Shown in pieces: positions 62,786-64,000 of a stretch of 64,000 nt of DNA. Source of the DNA: Methanofollis fontis (lineage in GTDB: Archaea; Halobacteriota; Methanomicrobia; Methanomicrobiales; Methanofollaceae); contig NZ_PGCL01000002.1 of the NCBI RefSeq assembly GCF_004297185.1, forward strand, positions 554,632-618,631, read 5' to 3'. Under the pieces are notes generated by a model. It saw only the letters and a program-made list of their open reading frames with translations. It was not told the DNA's origin and made no database searches. Each line of letters begins with the position of its first letter. Within the stretch, counting starts at the first letter, position 1. Made by a program: the position numbers and the translations under genes.

Positions 62786-62908
62786 TCAGCCGGACCGCTT
62801 ATGCCGTCGTTCCGGGGTTTCCCATTGTTCGATGGCCCTGATCAGGATCTGGCTCACTGACTCCTCCGGCGTCTGTTTTCTGGTGGGGGGTTCGTTCTTA
62901 CGGTTCAT
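62786..62908 (-). CDS. Small charged 40-aa protein
   Basis: Reads MNRKNEPPTRKQTPEESVSQ, then ILIRAIEQWETPERRHKRSG. GAGG lies five nt before the ATG. It is hydrophilic with one short helix, like small element-encoded regulators. The 290 bp to its left (62496-62785) hold nothing I can support. Confidence 0.45.
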   Translation of the reverse strand: MNRKNEPPTRKQTPEESVSQILIRAIEQWETPERRHKRSG

Positions 62909-63123
62909 GGGCCCTCAGATATTTTATGAACGATATGTGAGGAGGAAGCCGACTTAAACCATCCGGTTTTGTATTTGGGAGGTTCGAAGATGGAATTCGC
63001 CCCTTTTGCCGGTTTGCGTCCCGTCTCCACCCCGGAACCCGCCGCTGCACGTGTGCGACTTTCTGTTTGTGCGACATCTGTGTCCCATTAACGATCGCTT
63101 GGGGGGTTCCCCTTCCCCGACTG

Positions 63124-63138
63124 TTATATATATATATA
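63124..63138 (+). promoter_or_regulatory. Box A of the toxin-antitoxin operon
   Basis: A long TATA run at 63124-63138 ends 16 bp before ATG 63155. Transcription should begin at or near the start codon, giving a leaderless mRNA. Confidence 0.6.
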
Positions 63139-63154
63139 CAACAAACTCTCGTCC

Positions 63155-63427
63155 ATGACCACCTCCACCTCCGCCTCGCACTCCCCCACCCTGGAGACCA
63201 TCCGTATGGTCGAGGAGTTCGCCCGGGAGCATAGCGGCGAATACCGGCGCCGTGCAATGTGGTCCCGCCTCCCCCGTCAGATGATGTACCAGACGTTCAA
63301 GACGGTGATCGAGTATCTCATCGAGTCAAACAAGATCGCGATCGATGCCGGCGGCAAGGTGTGCTGGATCTTCGACCCCGACCTCACGCGGCACTACCTG
63401 GGTCGTGACGACCTGCGGATCCGATGA
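63155..63427 (+). CDS. Putative antitoxin, winged-helix-like, 90 aa
   Basis: A 90-aa protein. ETIRMVEEFAREHSGEYRRR and QTFKTVIEYLIESNKIAIDA followed by GKVCWIFDPD give the helix-helix-wing pattern of a small winged HTH. Its stop overlaps the ATG of a RelE-like gene (ATGA), the usual antitoxin-toxin order. It should bind the toxin and its own promoter. Confidence 0.7.
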   Translation: MTTSTSASHSPTLETIRMVEEFAREHSGEYRRRAMWSRLPRQMMYQTFKTVIEYLIESNKIAIDAGGKVCWIFDPDLTRHYLGRDDLRIR

Positions 63428-63756
63428 AGGCGAAGGTCTTCTTTGCCGATGAAGGGATCCGGGACACCTTTACCGCCCTGAAGGCATCACGGCTCTCAGA
63501 GGATCAGGATCTTTCGGCCCTCCTTGACCGGGCGTTCGATGCCCTCTCCCAGAACGCCTTCTGTGGAGTCCAGATCCCGAAAAGGCAGATCCCAAAGACC
63601 TACCGGCGGCGCCACCCATCGCTGAACAACCTCTGGAAATATAACCTGACCGACTCGTGGCGGTTGATCTATACGGTGGCGAGCGACGGCGAGACGATCG
63701 TGGTGATCATTGAGTGGATGGACCATACTGCATATGAACGGCGGTTTGGCTACTGA
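63424..63756 (+). CDS. RelE/ParE-superfamily toxin
   Basis: A 110-aa protein. KTYRRRHPSLNNLWKYNLTD, then SWRLIYTVASDGETIVVIIE and a C-terminal DHTAYERRFGY match the RelE fold: a basic loop, two strands, and the terminal His/Tyr/Arg seen in mRNA interferases of this kind. An N-terminal helical part (ALKASRLSEDQDLSALLDRA) is longer than in classical RelE. Coupled to the upstream wHTH protein. It would cleave mRNA on ribosomes if active. Confidence 0.78.
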   Translation: MKAKVFFADEGIRDTFTALKASRLSEDQDLSALLDRAFDALSQNAFCGVQIPKRQIPKTYRRRHPSLNNLWKYNLTDSWRLIYTVASDGETIVVIIEWMDHTAYERRFGY

Positions 63757-64000
63757 ACTGCCCATTTTGGACATGATCGCCATCATCGGGGAGGGCCGTT
63801 TGTGCGACACGAAATGGAAAATATGTCTCACAACCACTTTTGTGCGACACCGATGAGGGACAACAGGAGATGATCGGGATCGACCCCTCTCCCCCGCTCC
63901 CTATCGGTCGCTCCTCCTCCCCCCTCGGGGGGGAGGCAGTCGTTGCGATAGGGCGGGGCCCGGAAGGTCCCCGGTCATGGTGAGCACGAGCAGCAGAGCG

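Larger units (their letters stand above)
63066..63850 (+). repeat. Dispersed TTTGTGCGACA repeats around the toxin-antitoxin operon
   Basis: TTTGTGCGACA occurs at 63066-63076, 63799-63809 and 63839-63849, the last two extended by C and spaced 40 bp; a partial GTGTGCGAC lies at 63051. One copy is upstream of the operon and two are just downstream. They are unlike anything else in the window. They may be binding sites or traces of recombination. Confidence 0.65.

Noticed and set aside
62990..63091. 33-codon frame with GGGAGG upstream (MEFAPFAGLR start)
   Set aside because: Good ribosome site, but low-complexity translation and overlap with a TTTGTGCGACA repeat; not supportable.
63978..64000. 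ATG at the right edge (MVSTSSRA)
   Set aside because: Too short to judge; only eight codons are in the window.

Overview
The window looks like chromosomal DNA from a methanogenic euryarchaeon, most likely of the order Methanomicrobiales. The evidence is a high-GC backbone, archaeal box A promoters often placed for leaderless mRNAs, a tRNA-Thr without an encoded CCA, an archaeal-type glutamate synthase, a tungsten-type aldehyde:ferredoxin oxidoreductase, the N-epsilon-acetyl-beta-lysine osmolyte pathway (ablA-ablB), several HTH-PAS/GAF sensors and a type I-B CRISPR-Cas locus. The genus is inference.

Positions 1-40,000 are mostly ordinary chromosome. A nitrogen block comes first: the end of glnA, amt, a 100-aa ORF, a second amt, glnK, and a glutamate synthase on the other strand. 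The amt and gltB promoters carry palindromes placed like archaeal repressor operators. Next come an Mrp-type Fe-S carrier, an AOR, TrmO, a Cas4-like membrane nuclease split over two overlapping genes, RNase HI, a PEBP protein, a CBS protein, a Clp1-type kinase, a STAS protein, a DHA2 efflux pump, a sensor kinase, an orphan DNA methyltransferase and a SPASM-like radical SAM enzyme. Then follow ablAB, rubredoxin with a DEDDh-like exonuclease, an iron-sulfur flavoprotein, an inhibitor-type lipoprotein, a response regulator and a phosphoribosyltransferase. A tandem pair of nearly identical HTH-PAS-GAF-PAS genes differs sharply only in the GAF domain. The block ends with a second efflux pump, a K+ channel, tRNA-Thr, a Cas4-like protein without the usual catalytic pair, an operon for t6A synthesis, a PEGA surface protein, proC and a TetR/aldo-keto reductase unit.

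Positions about 40,950-64,000 look like an accessory island. A tyrosine recombinase with its own leaderless promoter opens it. A GC-poorer cargo cassette follows (small basic protein, CARF-like HTH regulator and a divergent three-gene operon of unknown function). Next is a tightly overlapping replication-type operon ending in a 927-aa primase-helicase. A complete type I-B CRISPR-Cas locus comes next: 41 repeats with 40 spacers, a leader, then cas2, cas1, cas4, cas3, cas5, cas7, cas8b and cas6, all expressed leftward. To its right are a P-loop ATPase remnant, an XhlA-like small membrane protein divergent from an unknown gene across a palindrome, a 40-aa gene, and a wHTH/RelE-type toxin-antitoxin pair surrounded by copies of TTTGTGCGACA. 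Mobile-element-type genes on both sides of the CRISPR locus suggest that it is nested in, or carried by, an integrated element.

The best candidates for something undescribed are the cargo operon at 42,777-45,640, the split membrane Cas4-like nuclease at 9,770-10,572, and the GAF-swapped sensor pair at 25,788-29,009.
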